Shown: piece after piece, positions 22,330 through 32,676 of the stretch
Numbering within the stretch: position 1 is the stretch's first letter
How the letters are laid out: each line of letters begins with the position of its first letter
Assembly: GCA_026119855.1 (NCBI GenBank)
Contig: JAOWBW010000365.1
Span: 372,001 to 436,000, forward strand
Source of the DNA: Campanula takesimana
Lineage: Eukaryota > Streptophyta > Magnoliopsida > Asterales > Campanulaceae
Length of the DNA stretch: 64,000 bases
Reading direction: 5' to 3'
Program-made: the position numbers and the translations under genes
Notes under the pieces: model-generated
Databases searched by the model: none
What the model was told of the DNA's origin: nothing
What the model saw: the letters and a program-made list of their open reading frames with translations, nothing else

Positions 22330-23040
22330 CCATATGTCCACGTTCTTGCATCATCGGTGTTTGCAAGTTCTGTCCATAGCTTTTCAACCTCACATGCCAC
22401 TGAAACCAAATTCTTCTCTATCTTAATGCTTCCCTTCTCATAATCAATAGCACCTCTGCATGACGTCGTCATGTTAGCTTCAAGCAAATTTTGATTATGT
22501 ATGATTAAATAAAAACTTTACACAACAATTGAATGTCCTATTTTCCGATTCTACTCCCTCCGTCCCATAACAAATGTTGCATTTGATTTGTCAACATTTT
22601 TAAGAAAGGTTCTTTTGTTCAATGGTGAAACTCCACTAAGATTTTTTCCTTTTACGGAAATGCAAAATTTACTCTGAGACGAACACAAAAAAAAAAAAAA
22701 AAAGAAAAAAAAAGTAGGGTCCTTACTATGGGACGGAGGAAGTATTATACAACCTCTCAACATTCGCCACAAACGGTTAATAGAGTCAAAATAAATGTCA
22801 ATGCAACAACAATAGTAATAGAAAACGGCAGCGAGTGAACCTGAGAAAGACTGGGAATGACTTGCAAAAGTGCAGCTTTTTCCAAGAACTTGAGTTGTTG
22901 AGGTACTTCCAGATAATTGGGCGCATCTTTTGAAATGCAGCCACCAGCGAGTCAGTAGCAAGCTCCATCATTTTAGGCATACACATTGCAACAGCTTGTA
23001 CCTCTATGTTTGGCCTCATATAATGGCTTCACAAATAAAG
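22330..23040 (-). pseudogene. captured gene fragment with exon-intron borders, unidentified
   Basis: Two exon-like pieces on the minus strand. The first (about 23040-22833) contains VPQQLKFLEKAALLQVIPSL and ends CTCAG before a GT donor. The second (about 22478-22332) follows an AG and reads AIDYEKGSIKIEKNLVSVAC then EVEKLWTELANTDDARTWTY, ending at a GTAT donor. The frame of the first piece is broken upstream. A Stowaway sits in the intron. I do not recognise the family. It lies within the Helitron-like element, which suggests capture. Confidence 0.33.
22554..22742. mobile_element. Stowaway MITE, family E
   Basis: 189 bp, CTCCCTCCGTCCCATAACAA to ATGGGACGGAGGAAG, TA on both sides. A poly(A) run occupies its centre-right. 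Confidence 0.87.
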
Positions 23041-24239
23041 AAACCACCGACGCACTATCCCTTCATTTGAAATACTGCAAAGGACAACTGCCAAGTAAAG
23101 ATGGTGGGTTGGGGTGGGGCGGTGGGGGGGGGGGTGGTTTATAACTTAGTAGCGCATTTGACAATGCAAACTTGACCAACTCCTGTAGCGAAAATTGAAT
23201 GTCAGACCATGAAGTATTCTTTGGTGCTGTTGGAAACCTTTTAGCAAGGGGTTTTTAACCCAAATCTAAATAATCACTCATCACTAAGCAATTCTCTATC
23301 CCTAAAATAATTAACTGAAGAGCAATTCTCTGTCCCTAATGTAATCAAAACTGAAGAATAACACCAACATAGAGTACGCAAACATTTCTCAAAGATGTAG
23401 ATTATGATTTAAAAAAAAAAAATACTATCAATAGAAAAACTGCAACCAAGAAATTACCTGGAGTTTACTCCCAAATATGAATAGGCACAGAGAAGGTGAA
23501 ACCTAGGTCAAGGGAAGTCAATAAAGCTGTTCGTCACTCTCTCTCGAATCGCTTGGCTGAACGTCTGAAGGGAAAGAAGCCAGGAAAGGGAATATGATCG
23601 GATATGGTGATTATGACCACAAAATCAATGACAAAGAGAAAATAGCAAAAACCCAATCATCTTCGCATCCTTCTTCTTCTTTAACAACGTCTACGAAGAA
23701 GTCAGGTGTTCTGTACGCCATTTACACCACAAAAGCCAACCACCGTTTGCTAAATGCAAGATTTCTGGCAAAGGGGAGAGAGAACGAAGTATTGATCTTT
23801 TGAAACCTCTTTGTTTCACCGGTTAATGTTATCGGTAGGAGGAGAAACCGTGCAGCAGCAGTTAGAATAGGGTTTGGGTGAATCTCAGCCACTCTTTATG
23901 GTGGTTAAGAAGCAATCCTAGCCACTCGTTATAAAACAGTTATTTCTGCTTCTTATTGTAATATAGATATATTTCTTTGATTAAACCTAACCCTAATACG
24001 AGATTAAGTAAGAACGGCTATGAAGTTGTGTGACAGAGCATAGGATTAGATTTTGAAATGGAATAAGGACTCTGATATTTAATAGTGTTTTTTTTTTTTT
24101 TTTTTTTTTTGTAAACATATTGAATAGTTTTAGGTACTTGATATTGGACTTTTTGAGCAATTTCGAATGATCAAGTTTCTCTAAAAGTCAGTTAGTTGCC
24201 TTTGTTATGGAGGATCTGTGGAACAAAAAGCCTTATGAA
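23041..24239. other. spacer, possible captured sequence
   Basis: Contains a G-run (about 23118-23138), a 69-codon open frame at 23594-23803 with no motif, and a T-run at about 24089-24113. Nothing is recognised as a gene. Confidence 0.35.
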
Positions 24240-24470
24240 ATTAGGGGTGGAAGTTTAGAAAGAATTCGAGGACGGATTCCTTTTAAGGGGAGAAGAATGT
24301 CATAACCCTAATATTTAACAAATTCATTTTTGGGTTTTAGCTATAGTATTAGAATGTTAATAATGGTTATAAATAGATGTATTTTAAGTTTCTAATGGGC
24401 TGTGGCTAATTTTTGGGCTAATTATCCAATTTAATTATTTGGGTTACTAAGTCATAATGTTTAACATTTT
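24240..24470 (+). pseudogene. 3' end of a gypsy (Tekay-like) pol plus LTR start
   Basis: AGAATTCGAGGACGGATTCC is followed by a purine run (AAGGGGAGAA, 24277-24296) and then TGTCATAACCCTAATATT. Chromovirus elements commonly end with an integrase tail rich in RGR-type codons, a polypurine tract, then a TGTCATAACCC or TGTAATAACCC LTR start. Only this junction and roughly 170 bp of LTR-like sequence are clear. Confidence 0.5.
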
Positions 24471-24998
24471 TTTTTTTGGGGGGGGGGGGTGGGGTTCTCT
24501 TAAAAAATTTTTTTTGGGGCTTTTTGAGTTTGAAAGAGATATATTAGTATAGTGGGCCACGAATTAAATTTTAATATGGAGAGAATTATAAAATGAGCAA
24601 CCCAATTATTAAATGGATGATAGTTTAACATTAAGAGTAGGTTTTGGGAGAAATTAGTTCATCCATAAGTGATAAGAAGTCTTGTTTTTAACCCTTAAAC
24701 CCTAAATTCTAAACCTTAAAACCTAAACCTTAACTTCTATAAAACAAGATTTTTTATAACTTATGGAGGAACTAGTTTCCCTCTCTAACCTAAAATCTTT
24801 AAGTATAATTATAACTTCTTTGTTCTAAACATAAGGCAGCAGTTTAATTCCGCTCCCAAATAATTGAATGCAGCGTTAAAGAAAGGAGCTTTGGACCCTA
24901 GACCCCCTGAGCTAGATCATAAACCTATAAGAACCCATGCCAAGATGAAAATTCCATATAAACCCATAGCTAGTTAAAGGACAGAAGAAACACCCTCT

Positions 24999-25310
24999 AC
25001 TATTTCACCACTATCACACCCCAACCCCCCACAACCGCCCACGGTCCGTTTATTGATCCAGCTCGGCCGTTACCCATTCCAGAAAAAATAAAAGAACATA
25101 ACAAACAAAGTATAAAAGACTATTTCACCACTATCACGCCCCAGCCCCACACAACCGCCCACGTCCCGTTTATTGATCCCGCTCGGCCATTACCCATTCC
25201 AGAAAAAATAAAAGAACATACCAAACAAAGTATAAAAGAGTGTAAGAGTTGAACTTGGAACCAACTATGTGTAACACTTAACCTTAACCACTGAGCCAGC
25301 CATACTCCAA
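24999..25310 (-). repeat. tRNA-derived SINE with a 120-bp tail duplication
   Basis: Minus-strand box A (TGGCTGGCTCAGTGG, 25289-25303) and box B (GGTTCCAAGTTCAACTC, 25245-25262) form a tRNA-like head. Downstream on the minus strand, a 120-bp unit containing CCGTTTATTGATCC and TTACCCATTCCAGAAAAAAT (as plus strand) occurs twice in tandem (24999-25118 and 25119-25238). No flanking duplication was found. A different SINE family from 8165. Confidence 0.6.
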
Positions 25311-25330
25311 TGTTCATTTTTTTCCATTTT

Positions 25331-25652
25331 TTATATAAACAAGTTTAATATTAGTCAAATCCAGTCAAACTCTCATAATAACTGATATATAAGACCACTT
25401 CTCTTCAAATAGTTAAAGAATAAGAATCATTTTTTTTTCACTTCTCCCATTTTTTTTTTTAAAAAAATTAATATTATTTGGTTAAATCCGGTCAAACTCT
25501 CATAACAAACGTAAAAGACTAGTTCTCCTTTTATAATTAACGTATAAGAGTCATTTTTTTCACTTTTACCATTCTTTAATAAAAATTCAAATGGGGTGAG
25601 CGATAGCTCACAGCTCCCAATTATAAAAGACCCAATATTTTAGAGTGTCCTG
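25331..25652. other. AT-rich spacer with an imperfect repeat
   Basis: Two stretches sharing TCAAACTCTCATAA and a CACTTCTCCCATT / CACTTTTACCATT segment (about 25365 and 25493). No gene. Confidence 0.35.
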
Positions 25653-25747
25653 TATTTTAAAGGGCAAATGGCACATTAGTGCCCTTAAGTTTCACACGAG
25701 TTGCAATGTGACTACTAACCTATCAATTTTGGCAATTTCTTATCTAA

Positions 25748-26128
25748 GGGCAACTCCAATGGTAGTCCTTAATACATGGGTATCAAAACCAAAATTTGAT
25801 ACTCATGAACACTATTCACATGGGTATGAAAAAATCATCTCCAATCATAGATATCAAATTTTTGGTATCAAATTAATTTTTTATAATGAAAAAAATAATT
25901 AATATTTTTAATATAATAAATAATATCAAAATATAATCATTGTTTTAGTTAATTATTTTTCTATAAAATGTTAGCTTTGAAAATGTGAATATTTAAAAAA
26001 CTCATCTCACATGATGGTCCTTAGCAAGGTGGCAAATTTGCTACCTTTGCTAGGACTACACCAAAATTTGATACCTACACTTTTTACTATTGGAGATACT
26101 AGGACCTTCACATGGGTTGGAGTTGCCC
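25748..26128. mobile_element. Harbinger-type MITE, 381 bp
   Basis: Ends GGGCAACTCCAATGG and GGTTGGAGTTGCCC with TAA at 25745-25747 and 26129-26131. Interior includes AAATTTGATAC repeats near both ends. Nested in the left TIR region of the MULE. Confidence 0.82.
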
Positions 26129-26552
26129 TAATGTTCACACTTCGGGGAAATGTGGTGCATTTTTGAATGGACATTAATAGAACAGGCAAAAAACTTAACG
26201 ACCATCTTTGAAATTTACATTGCACATCCTAACGTTCAGAAATACTTCATTATATACTATTCCGTTAATTATATTTATAAAATACATTTAAAATGGGTTA
26301 AATTTAGATATTAAATTTATTTATTACATAAAAACATAATATCAATGTAGATCATTATTACAAAAGTTTTATTGAAAAAATTATTAATGAACTTAAAAAA
26401 CTATGTACATAAAATATAACATATAATACTTTAACTCATGATGATTATATTAAAATAATAGTAACATATAAAAGAAAACTAAATAAAATTTTGAACATAG
26501 AAAAGATAATAAAATTAAGAAAAGAACAATAATTTTCAAAAGATCATTGTTA

Positions 26553-28011
26553 GACCATGTACAATGCTTCAACTACCCAAAATTATTCAACTACCCTTTC
26601 AACTATATCCCCTACAATGGCTAGTTTAGTTAAATTCTCAACTCCCTCCCAACTTATCATTCTATAACCCACCGCTTTTATTTTATTTACAATCTTTATT
26701 TATTTTTTATTGTTTTTAATAATAATTATTATTATATTATTTATAATTTTAAAAATAATTCACACTTAATTAATTTTTTTAATTGTAATTAAATAAATAT
26801 GAAAAATGATAATAATTATTATTAATTAAATAAGGGTTAATAAAGTATAATTGAAAAATTTATATTGAGAAAAGATGATTTTTTTCGGTATCAAAATCAA
26901 ATGAAACTTACATCATTTTATAGAGGAAAAAATGATATTTTTTTTTTAAAATCAATTTACTATGAACTAATTGAGCTCAAAAAATTGGGATAAAAAATTA
27001 ATCCGAAAATATAAGAGCCAATGGGCATGAGACAAGTGTCCCAATCAGAAAAAAGGAAAAAAAAAAAAAGGAAAAGGAAAAGGTAGCAAACACGCCGGCT
27101 TGGGAGGTGTGGTGCACTCGCCAAATGCTGCCAATTCCAAGCCGCCACGTGTCTCTTCGCGGGCCCCACACAAATTCGTCAACCTGGTCGGAACTTCTCA
27201 ACCCTCCTCTTCAACCCCCCACTTTCAACTAGGGATGGCCAACGCCAGTTCCGGTTCCGGTTCGGCTTTTATGTGAACCTTAACTAGCCCTTGGTTACAC
27301 CGGTTCCGATTGTCACAATCCGGTTCCGGTACGGTTTCGGTACGGTTCTGGTACGGTTCCGCGGTACTTTTTTTTTATCATACAATAATGAATAAACAAC
27401 TTAAAAATTATTTCATAAGTGATTTTTTTAAAAAAAAAAAAAAAACTAAATCAACATTATATTGAAAAACAAACATAGAAAAAAATAAAATAAATAATAG
27501 TATATAAAAGAAAAAAGGGATGGTACGCTTTAAATTTTATTAATTAAAGGCAAATTTACAATGAGGGGGACAACCAAAGTTTTATTTTTTTCATTCACTG
27601 AATTTGGCTTAAAAAATCAGTCAAAACACAACTTTTCTTGTCAACCTTCCATTAGTAACAATTAATTCTGATGAAACTGTTAGAAATCTAATGATTTTGA
27701 TGGTTTTTTAACGGTTTTACTGATGGTTCAGATGGTTCCGGTTCACGGTTTGGTTGGGCGGTTTGGAACCGCCGGTTCACGTTTTTTTGGGAGGTTGAAC
27801 CTTAACCGGCCCTTATCCAAAACGGTTCCGGTTCCACGGTTCCGGTTTTCGTGGCGGTTCATGGCGGTTACAGTTTTTCGGTTCCGGTCCCGGGCCGGTT
27901 CGACGGTTCCGGTCCGGTTTGGCCATCCCTACTTTCAACCCTCCATTGCAGCTCCCTCAACTAGTTGAGCTTCTCTCCACCCACCCCTCAACTACCTATT
28001 TGTAGATGGTC
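26553..28011 (-). mobile_element. Harbinger-type MITE copy 2, split by a hAT element
   Basis: Starts GACCATGTACAATGC and ends TGTAGATGGTC, with TTA at 26550-26552 and 28012-28014. Without the nested hAT it is about 750 bp. It aligns in reverse with 15480-16258 (shared GGCTTGGGAGGT and CCACGTGTC parts). Confidence 0.8.
27230..27931. mobile_element. hAT-type element, 702 bp, nested
   Basis: TAGGGATGGCCAA...TTGGCCATCCCTA ends, exact 8-bp duplication CTTTCAAC at 27222-27229 and 27932-27939. Both ends are rich in GGTTCCGGTTC-type repeats and the centre is AT-rich. No transposase; the 81-codon frame at 27723 is a translation of the GGTTCCG repeats. Confidence 0.92.
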
Positions 28012-28014
28012 TTA

Positions 28015-28439
28015 TACACAACCCTTATTATTAGTGAATACACTCCCTCCTCTATGCTTTATTGGGTGTACTGTAAAAAACAACATTAAAGCATGGACTG
28101 GAAAGGCTCAATAATGTGGGTGTTAATAGCCGATCTACTCAAACATTGCAACACCCAATTCTCTGTAACTCATAAATTGCAGCCCCATCTGCCATCATTG
28201 CAGTCGAGATCGATCTTCTTGACCCGTCTATTTCCCATTCCTCTACCCCGTTCCCCATTCTGGCCCCTCGACTCTTCCTTGCCCCCTTCTATAATGTACG
28301 CGTCGTTCTCTTACTACCACCACTTTTATCCACCCACAACTGCTCCGATTCCATTTTTTTTATTGTTGCAACTTTTGTAAAATACCCTAAATGGCGAAAT
28401 GTTGCAAGTACTTTTTAACACAAAAAAACCCGAATTGCT
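28015..28439. other. spacer within the MULE shell
   Basis: A Pro/Ser-rich open frame (28093-28380) has no recognisable motif. Could be residual MULE interior. Confidence 0.3.
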
Positions 28440-29010
28440 CGTTTCCTGAGATGTAACACCCTGTTCTGATAAAAGTTACAGCTTCATCTTCAAAATGTAA
28501 CACTTTATTGTCAAAAGTAACAACAGTTTTGTAAAAAAATATAAACAGTTTTGATAGTTTTTGTGATTAGAAAAAATAATAATTAAAGTGTAACACAGTG
28601 CATATATGATTTTAATTTGCTATATACATGAATGTAACAGTTTTATAGAGTAAATGTTGGTACTTTTTTTCTTTAAAAAAGAGTAAAAAATCATGTATAT
28701 AATCGGTTTTTGTATTTCAATTGAATGTAAAACCCTAGAAAAGTGTTACAATTGAGAAAAAAAAAATGTTACATTCAGTTATTATAAAATGTATCATTAG
28801 TTTAGTTGTCAATCTCATGTTATCTTTACTCTATTTTAGTAAAATTGTGGTACATTTTTTTAATAAAAAGTGTTATATATGAGAAAAAAGTGTTACATTT
28901 TAATATAAAAAGTGTTACATTTGCTGGCGAGCAAAAAATGGCGGGGCAAAAAAAAAAAAAAAAAGGGCTCGGCTAGGCTTGGCTGTGTGCCGTCTCACAG
29001 GAGTCCAGCC
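28440..29010 (-). repeat. TGTAACATTT-rich repeat element, copy 2
   Basis: Reverse-oriented relative of 16436-17120. TGTAACA and GTTACA motifs recur about every 30-60 bases, followed by a poly(A) run and GTGCCGTCTCACAGGAGTCC near the right end. Confidence 0.5.
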
Positions 29011-29071
29011 CCAAATGGTTAACCCCCATCCAAAAATACCTATCACATCTGTGAAACTTTAGGGTACCAAT

Positions 29072-29264
29072 TGTTGGGGTGCAACCCAAAGTCCCACATC
29101 GGCAATTAAGAAAACAATTGCAAGGTATATAAGAGCACCCACCCACTTCATTAGTATGAGGCCTTTTGGGAGTTGACCCAAAAACAAATCCGTGCGGGCT
29201 GGGCCCAAAGCGGACAATATCATACTAATGTGGGAAAGTGGTGGTGGTGGTCGCGGTCCCTACA
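29072..29264 (+). repeat. TRIM LTR 1
   Basis: 193 bp, TGTTGGGG to CCCTACA; a likely TATA box (TATATAAG) about 55 bases in. Confidence 0.92.
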
Positions 29265-29548
29265 TGTGGTATCAGAGCCATGGTTCGGATGGGCCCGACC
29301 GGGTGGACCGTGTGTGTGCTTTATATGGTGGGGTTCCCCTTGTGCGACATAGCGAATCGAGTCTTGCAATCGAGGGCGATGGTGTTTCGCGGGCGGTTGG
29401 TACAATCGAGGGCGGTGGTGTTCCGCGGGCGGTTGGTGCAATCGAGGGCGATGGTGTTTCGCGGGCGGTTGGTACAAGCTTTCGCCGATATGGGCCAGAG
29501 GAAACACTGCGGGCCATAGCGGTGTGGTCCTTGGTTTGAGGGGATGAT

Positions 29549-29741
29549 TGTTGGGGTGCAACCCAAAGTCCCACATCGGCAATTAAGGAAACAATTGCAA
29601 GGTATATAAGAGCACCCACCCACTTCATTAGTATGAGGCCTTTTGGGAGTTGACCCAAAAACAAATCCGTGCGGGCTGGGCCCAAAGCGGACAATATCAT
29701 ACTAATGTGGGAAAGTGGTGGTGGTGGTCGCGGTCCCTACA
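29549..29741 (+). repeat. TRIM LTR 2 (shared, middle)
   Basis: 193 bp, nearly identical to LTR 1. It serves as the 3' LTR of the first unit and the 5' LTR of the second. Confidence 0.92.
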
Positions 29742-30025
29742 AGTGGTATCAGAGCCATGGTTCGGATGGGCCCGACTGGGTGGACCGTGTGTGTGCTTTA
29801 TATGGTGGGGTTCCCCTTGTGCGACATAGCGAATCGAGTCTTGCAATCGAGGGCGATGGTGTTTCGCGGGCGGTTGGTACAATCGAGGGCGGTGGTGTTC
29901 CGCGGGCGGTTGGTGCAATCGAGGGCGATGGTGTTTCGCGGGCGGTTGGTACAAGCTTTCGCCGATATGGGCCAGAGGAAACACTGCGGGCCATAGCGGT
30001 GTGGTCCTTGGTTTGAGGGGAGGAT

Positions 30026-30218
30026 TGTTGGGGTGCAACCCAAAGTCCCACATCGGCAATTAAGGAAACAATTACAAGGTATATAAGAGCACCCACCCAC
30101 TTCATTAGTATGAGGCCTTTTGGGAGTTGACCCAAAAACAAATCCGTGCGGGCTGGGCCCAAAGCGGACAATATCATACTAATGTGGGCAAGTGGTGGTG
30201 GTGGTCGCGGTCCCTACA
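30026..30218 (+). repeat. TRIM LTR 3
   Basis: 193 bp with a few substitutions against the other two (for example AATTACAAGG for AATTGCAAGG), followed directly by the CCAAT duplication. Confidence 0.92.
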
Positions 30219-30245
30219 CCAATATGCCATTTGCCTTATTTTAAA

Positions 30246-30595
30246 AAGAAAAATTTAGGAAAAGCGCGTTTTACACGCGTCTTAGTTTAAAACGTGCTTT
30301 TCGTATGCGGAATGACATTTTTATAAATAATCGGAACGTTATTTATAAGATGCGGTGACATTGCTATAAATAACTAGAACTTATAAAACTCAAACACTTT
30401 TTAACACTACATGAGACAATTTTCAATACTAAAGGAGGCAGTTGTTAACGTTAAGGTAAACACATGTTTTTTAACTTTTAAATGCTCACCAACCAATTGT
30501 TTAGAATGTAAGAGGCATATTTCAACACTACTACATGAGACACTTTTCAACATTAGGAAAGACAAACTCAACACTACAACGGACAATCATAACAC
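30246..30595. other. repetitive spacer
   Basis: Several imperfect copies of ACTACATGAGACAATTTTCA-like sequence. No gene. Confidence 0.35.
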
Positions 30596-30600
30596 TACCT

Positions 30601-31280
30601 TGATGTCGCCAGAAATTAAAGATTTAGTTATTTAAATGCCCATCATATCAAGCTTGGCCCGTAAGTATTTCTAAGTTTGATAAGTCAAACCCGTTAATGA
30701 ATAATATGGCGAGAAGGTTATACAGCTGGCCCAATATGAGGCCCACTTGAGGTATTCTCCGGCATAGAGAATATGAGCGGCTTGGTAACGGCTTGTATGC
30801 CGCACGTATTCAGTATGATATCTTTATTTATGCAAACCCCTTGTGTGGAGGGGTCCCCACAATATCCGATCAATAATAACAGAATGTGTCAGAGATTAAC
30901 GTCCCTGCATGGGAAAGCGTGAGAACCAATCAGAGAAGGACAGCTGGAAATATTCACGAGCGTCGCATGTAAAGGTCATGCGCAAAGCACATGATGGGAA
31001 ATCACGTGCGGTGCGCCTGACATCAATACATATAAGGAAGCCATCGTTCATTTTGAGAGGTATGTTCAAGTACGCACACACAGTACTCCTTTCTCTTTGG
31101 TACTTAGAGATTATTCCGTGAACTGATTCTCACGCCGGAGGGGCTTCTGCCGGAGAGCCCCCAGCGCAGTTTACGTTTGTCTCGTGTGTGCAGGTTTCAA
31201 TCAAAGAAAAGGCCGATTTCCTCTAGCTAGACTCAATTTCCGTTGCTATTCGGACATCGCCATTTTTTCCGGTAGCATCA
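30601..31280 (+). mobile_element. solo LTR, gypsy-type, 680 bp
   Basis: TGATGTCGCC...GTAGCATCA with TACCT duplicated at 30596-30600 and 31281-31285. Near the right a GCCGGAGGGGCTTCTGCCGG / GAGAGCCCCCAGCGCAG stretch can form a hairpin, as in the R-U5 of several plant gypsy LTRs. A possible TATA box (ACATATAAGG) lies near 31028, giving the plus orientation. Small frames inside are not genes. Confidence 0.82.
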
Positions 31281-32409
31281 TACCTCTAAAAGTGTCTGTT
31301 TGAGTGTATAAACGTGTCTGCTTGAATATGACAATCATAACACTACCTCTAAAAGTGTTTGTTTGAGTGTATAAAAATGTATGCTTAAATATTTATAAGT
31401 GTAATATTACAATATGCACTTTATAATTGGGTAGCTTCAATCCAATTAGACAAATTTAGTCTAATTTGGTAATTACTATCTATTGTAATACTACTTGTCT
31501 ATCTACGTTTTAATTTATCAATCTAACAACAATAAGAGAGATGAGGGTGTACAATCACTCTAATTCGATCCCACTCCCGTGTTGCAGTTATATGATCTCC
31601 CCTTTCCAACTAGGTTTTCATACATAGCACTGTCAATTGCGCCTTTCTTTTGTTTGATTCATGACTCTAGTCGGCTGCGCTCGAAAGCTCCATACGTATC
31701 GCCAATGTTACAACAACTAACAGCGAACTGGAAAAGGTGCTTACTTTTTTCTTTTCTTTCGAATGTTTTCTGTCACAATATCACCAATGTTACAGCAGCG
31801 AACAACGAGCTGGAAAAGGTGTGACTTTTTCCTTTTCTTTCTTGAATGTTTCCTGTCACAATATTCATAGTTCCTGTTTTTCGTTTTAAATTCTCTTCTA
31901 CCCTCAATGTTTGTGAACATTCTATAAGGAGAGCAATTTTTTTCTCAAAGCATATATGGGTAACACCTTCATCTGAGAAGTATGTAGAAAAGGGATCAAA
32001 TGGTGCTAGAATGACCAATAGGAAAGAAAGTGAAATTAAGTTGTCAATATTCCTTTCGAGTAAGCTTTTAATTTGCACCAGTAATTGTTCCTCCATCTTT
32101 TTTTTTTTTTTTTTTTAACTTGATTTACTGTAGAGTTAGTCCACATATGAATTGTATCCTCCATGATTTTCTTCATTTGGAAACAAACCTAAGACAGAGG
32201 GAGCAAGAGTATAATTAATTTCATACGTAATACATTACATTATTCAAGTGTGACACGTGTGATGCCGAATTTGTGTGAGAATGACCGAACTATAAAGACA
32301 ATTCAAGAACAGGGATAGTTTCTGAAAGAAACTAAACTTCAATTCATAAATTGTGACCACAATTCACAGCACAAATTTCAAGATATCCAAAATACCATGT
32401 ATTATAAGC
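31281..32409. other. spacer with a 63-bp duplication and a second short duplication
   Basis: TACCTCTAAAAGTGT begins at 31281 and again at 31344. A different unit containing CCAATGTTACA...CTGGAAAAGGTG occurs around 31700-31737 and 31781-31819, reading as two similar Asn/Glu-rich peptides of unknown origin. A T-run lies at about 32098-32116. No gene recognised. Confidence 0.35.
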
Positions 32410-32676
32410 ATTATATCTTTGATTAATAGGAACTGAAAGCACCAACTTTGTCTGTAACTGGTTTTATCTGCTCGCTACTAATAGACAATAAAACGTTTTT
32501 TGCTTATTATTATGTGGGTAGGCAGGGTTACGGGTGGCGGAACGGGAAGGGGGGGGGGGAGGAAAGAGGAAAGTGAGTGCTGGTGGGGTTAATGCGATGA
32601 AGAAAATTTTGAATTGTAGGATGTTCTTTCCCCTTCATACCGTCACCGTGCCGTCGGCACCAGTAGGGAGTACTAG
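32410..32676 (+). mobile_element. Helitron-like 3' end, plus strand
   Basis: Ends GTGCCGTCGGCAC (hairpin, 32648-32660), CAGTAGGGAGTA, CTAG (32673-32676), then T. About 270 bp match 21293-21610 in reverse. No 5' end was found. Confidence 0.45.

Larger units (their letters stand above)
21293..24556 (-). mobile_element. Helitron-like element, minus strand
   Basis: On the minus strand the sequence ends ...GTCGCCATCGGCACGGGTAA, a few bases, then CTAG followed by T (21293-21296). A hairpin-forming GC stretch before CTRR is the Helitron 3' end. About 300 bp inside this end match 32410-32676 in the opposite orientation. A possible 5' end is plus-strand TATATTAGTATAG near 24545-24556 (ACTATACTAATATA on the minus strand, first base off). 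It encloses exon-like gene pieces. No Rep/helicase frame. Confidence 0.42.
29072..30218 (+). mobile_element. TRIM retrotransposon in tandem: three LTRs, two interiors
   Basis: Three 193-bp LTRs (29072-29264, 29549-29741, 30026-30218) alternate with two 284-bp interiors. CCAAT is duplicated at 29067-29071 and 30219-30223. Each interior starts two bases after the LTR with TGGTATCAGAGCC (Met-tRNA primer site) and ends in a purine tract (GAGGGGATGA / GAGGGGAGGA). LTRs start TGTTGGGGTGCAACCC and contain AGTCCCACATCGG and TATATAAGAG. There is no gag or pol, so movement must use proteins from another element. The overlapping open frames here repeat with the DNA and are not genes. Confidence 0.93.
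25662..30236. mobile_element. Mutator-like shell filled with nested elements
   Basis: Left end GGGCAAATGGCACATTAGTG; the right end read in reverse is AGGCAAATGGCATATTGGTA, and both continue with CCCT(T)AAGTTTCACA. TATTTTAAA is duplicated at 25653-25661 and 30237-30245 (9 bp, Mutator length). Inside are a Harbinger-type MITE, a second one with a hAT within it, a TGTAACA-rich repeat and, in the right TIR, a TRIM. Original interior is small and shows no transposase. TIR start resembles the MULE at 50336. Confidence 0.82.

Noticed and set aside
22551..22961. 136-codon minus-strand frame
   Set aside because: Crosses a Stowaway MITE and its poly(A) run; the exon-like pieces lie in other frames.
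29192..30177. Overlapping open frames of 93-142 codons on both strands, repeated twice
   Set aside because: They follow the TRIM repeat unit exactly, exist in five frames at once and show no domain; artefact of GC-rich low-stop sequence.
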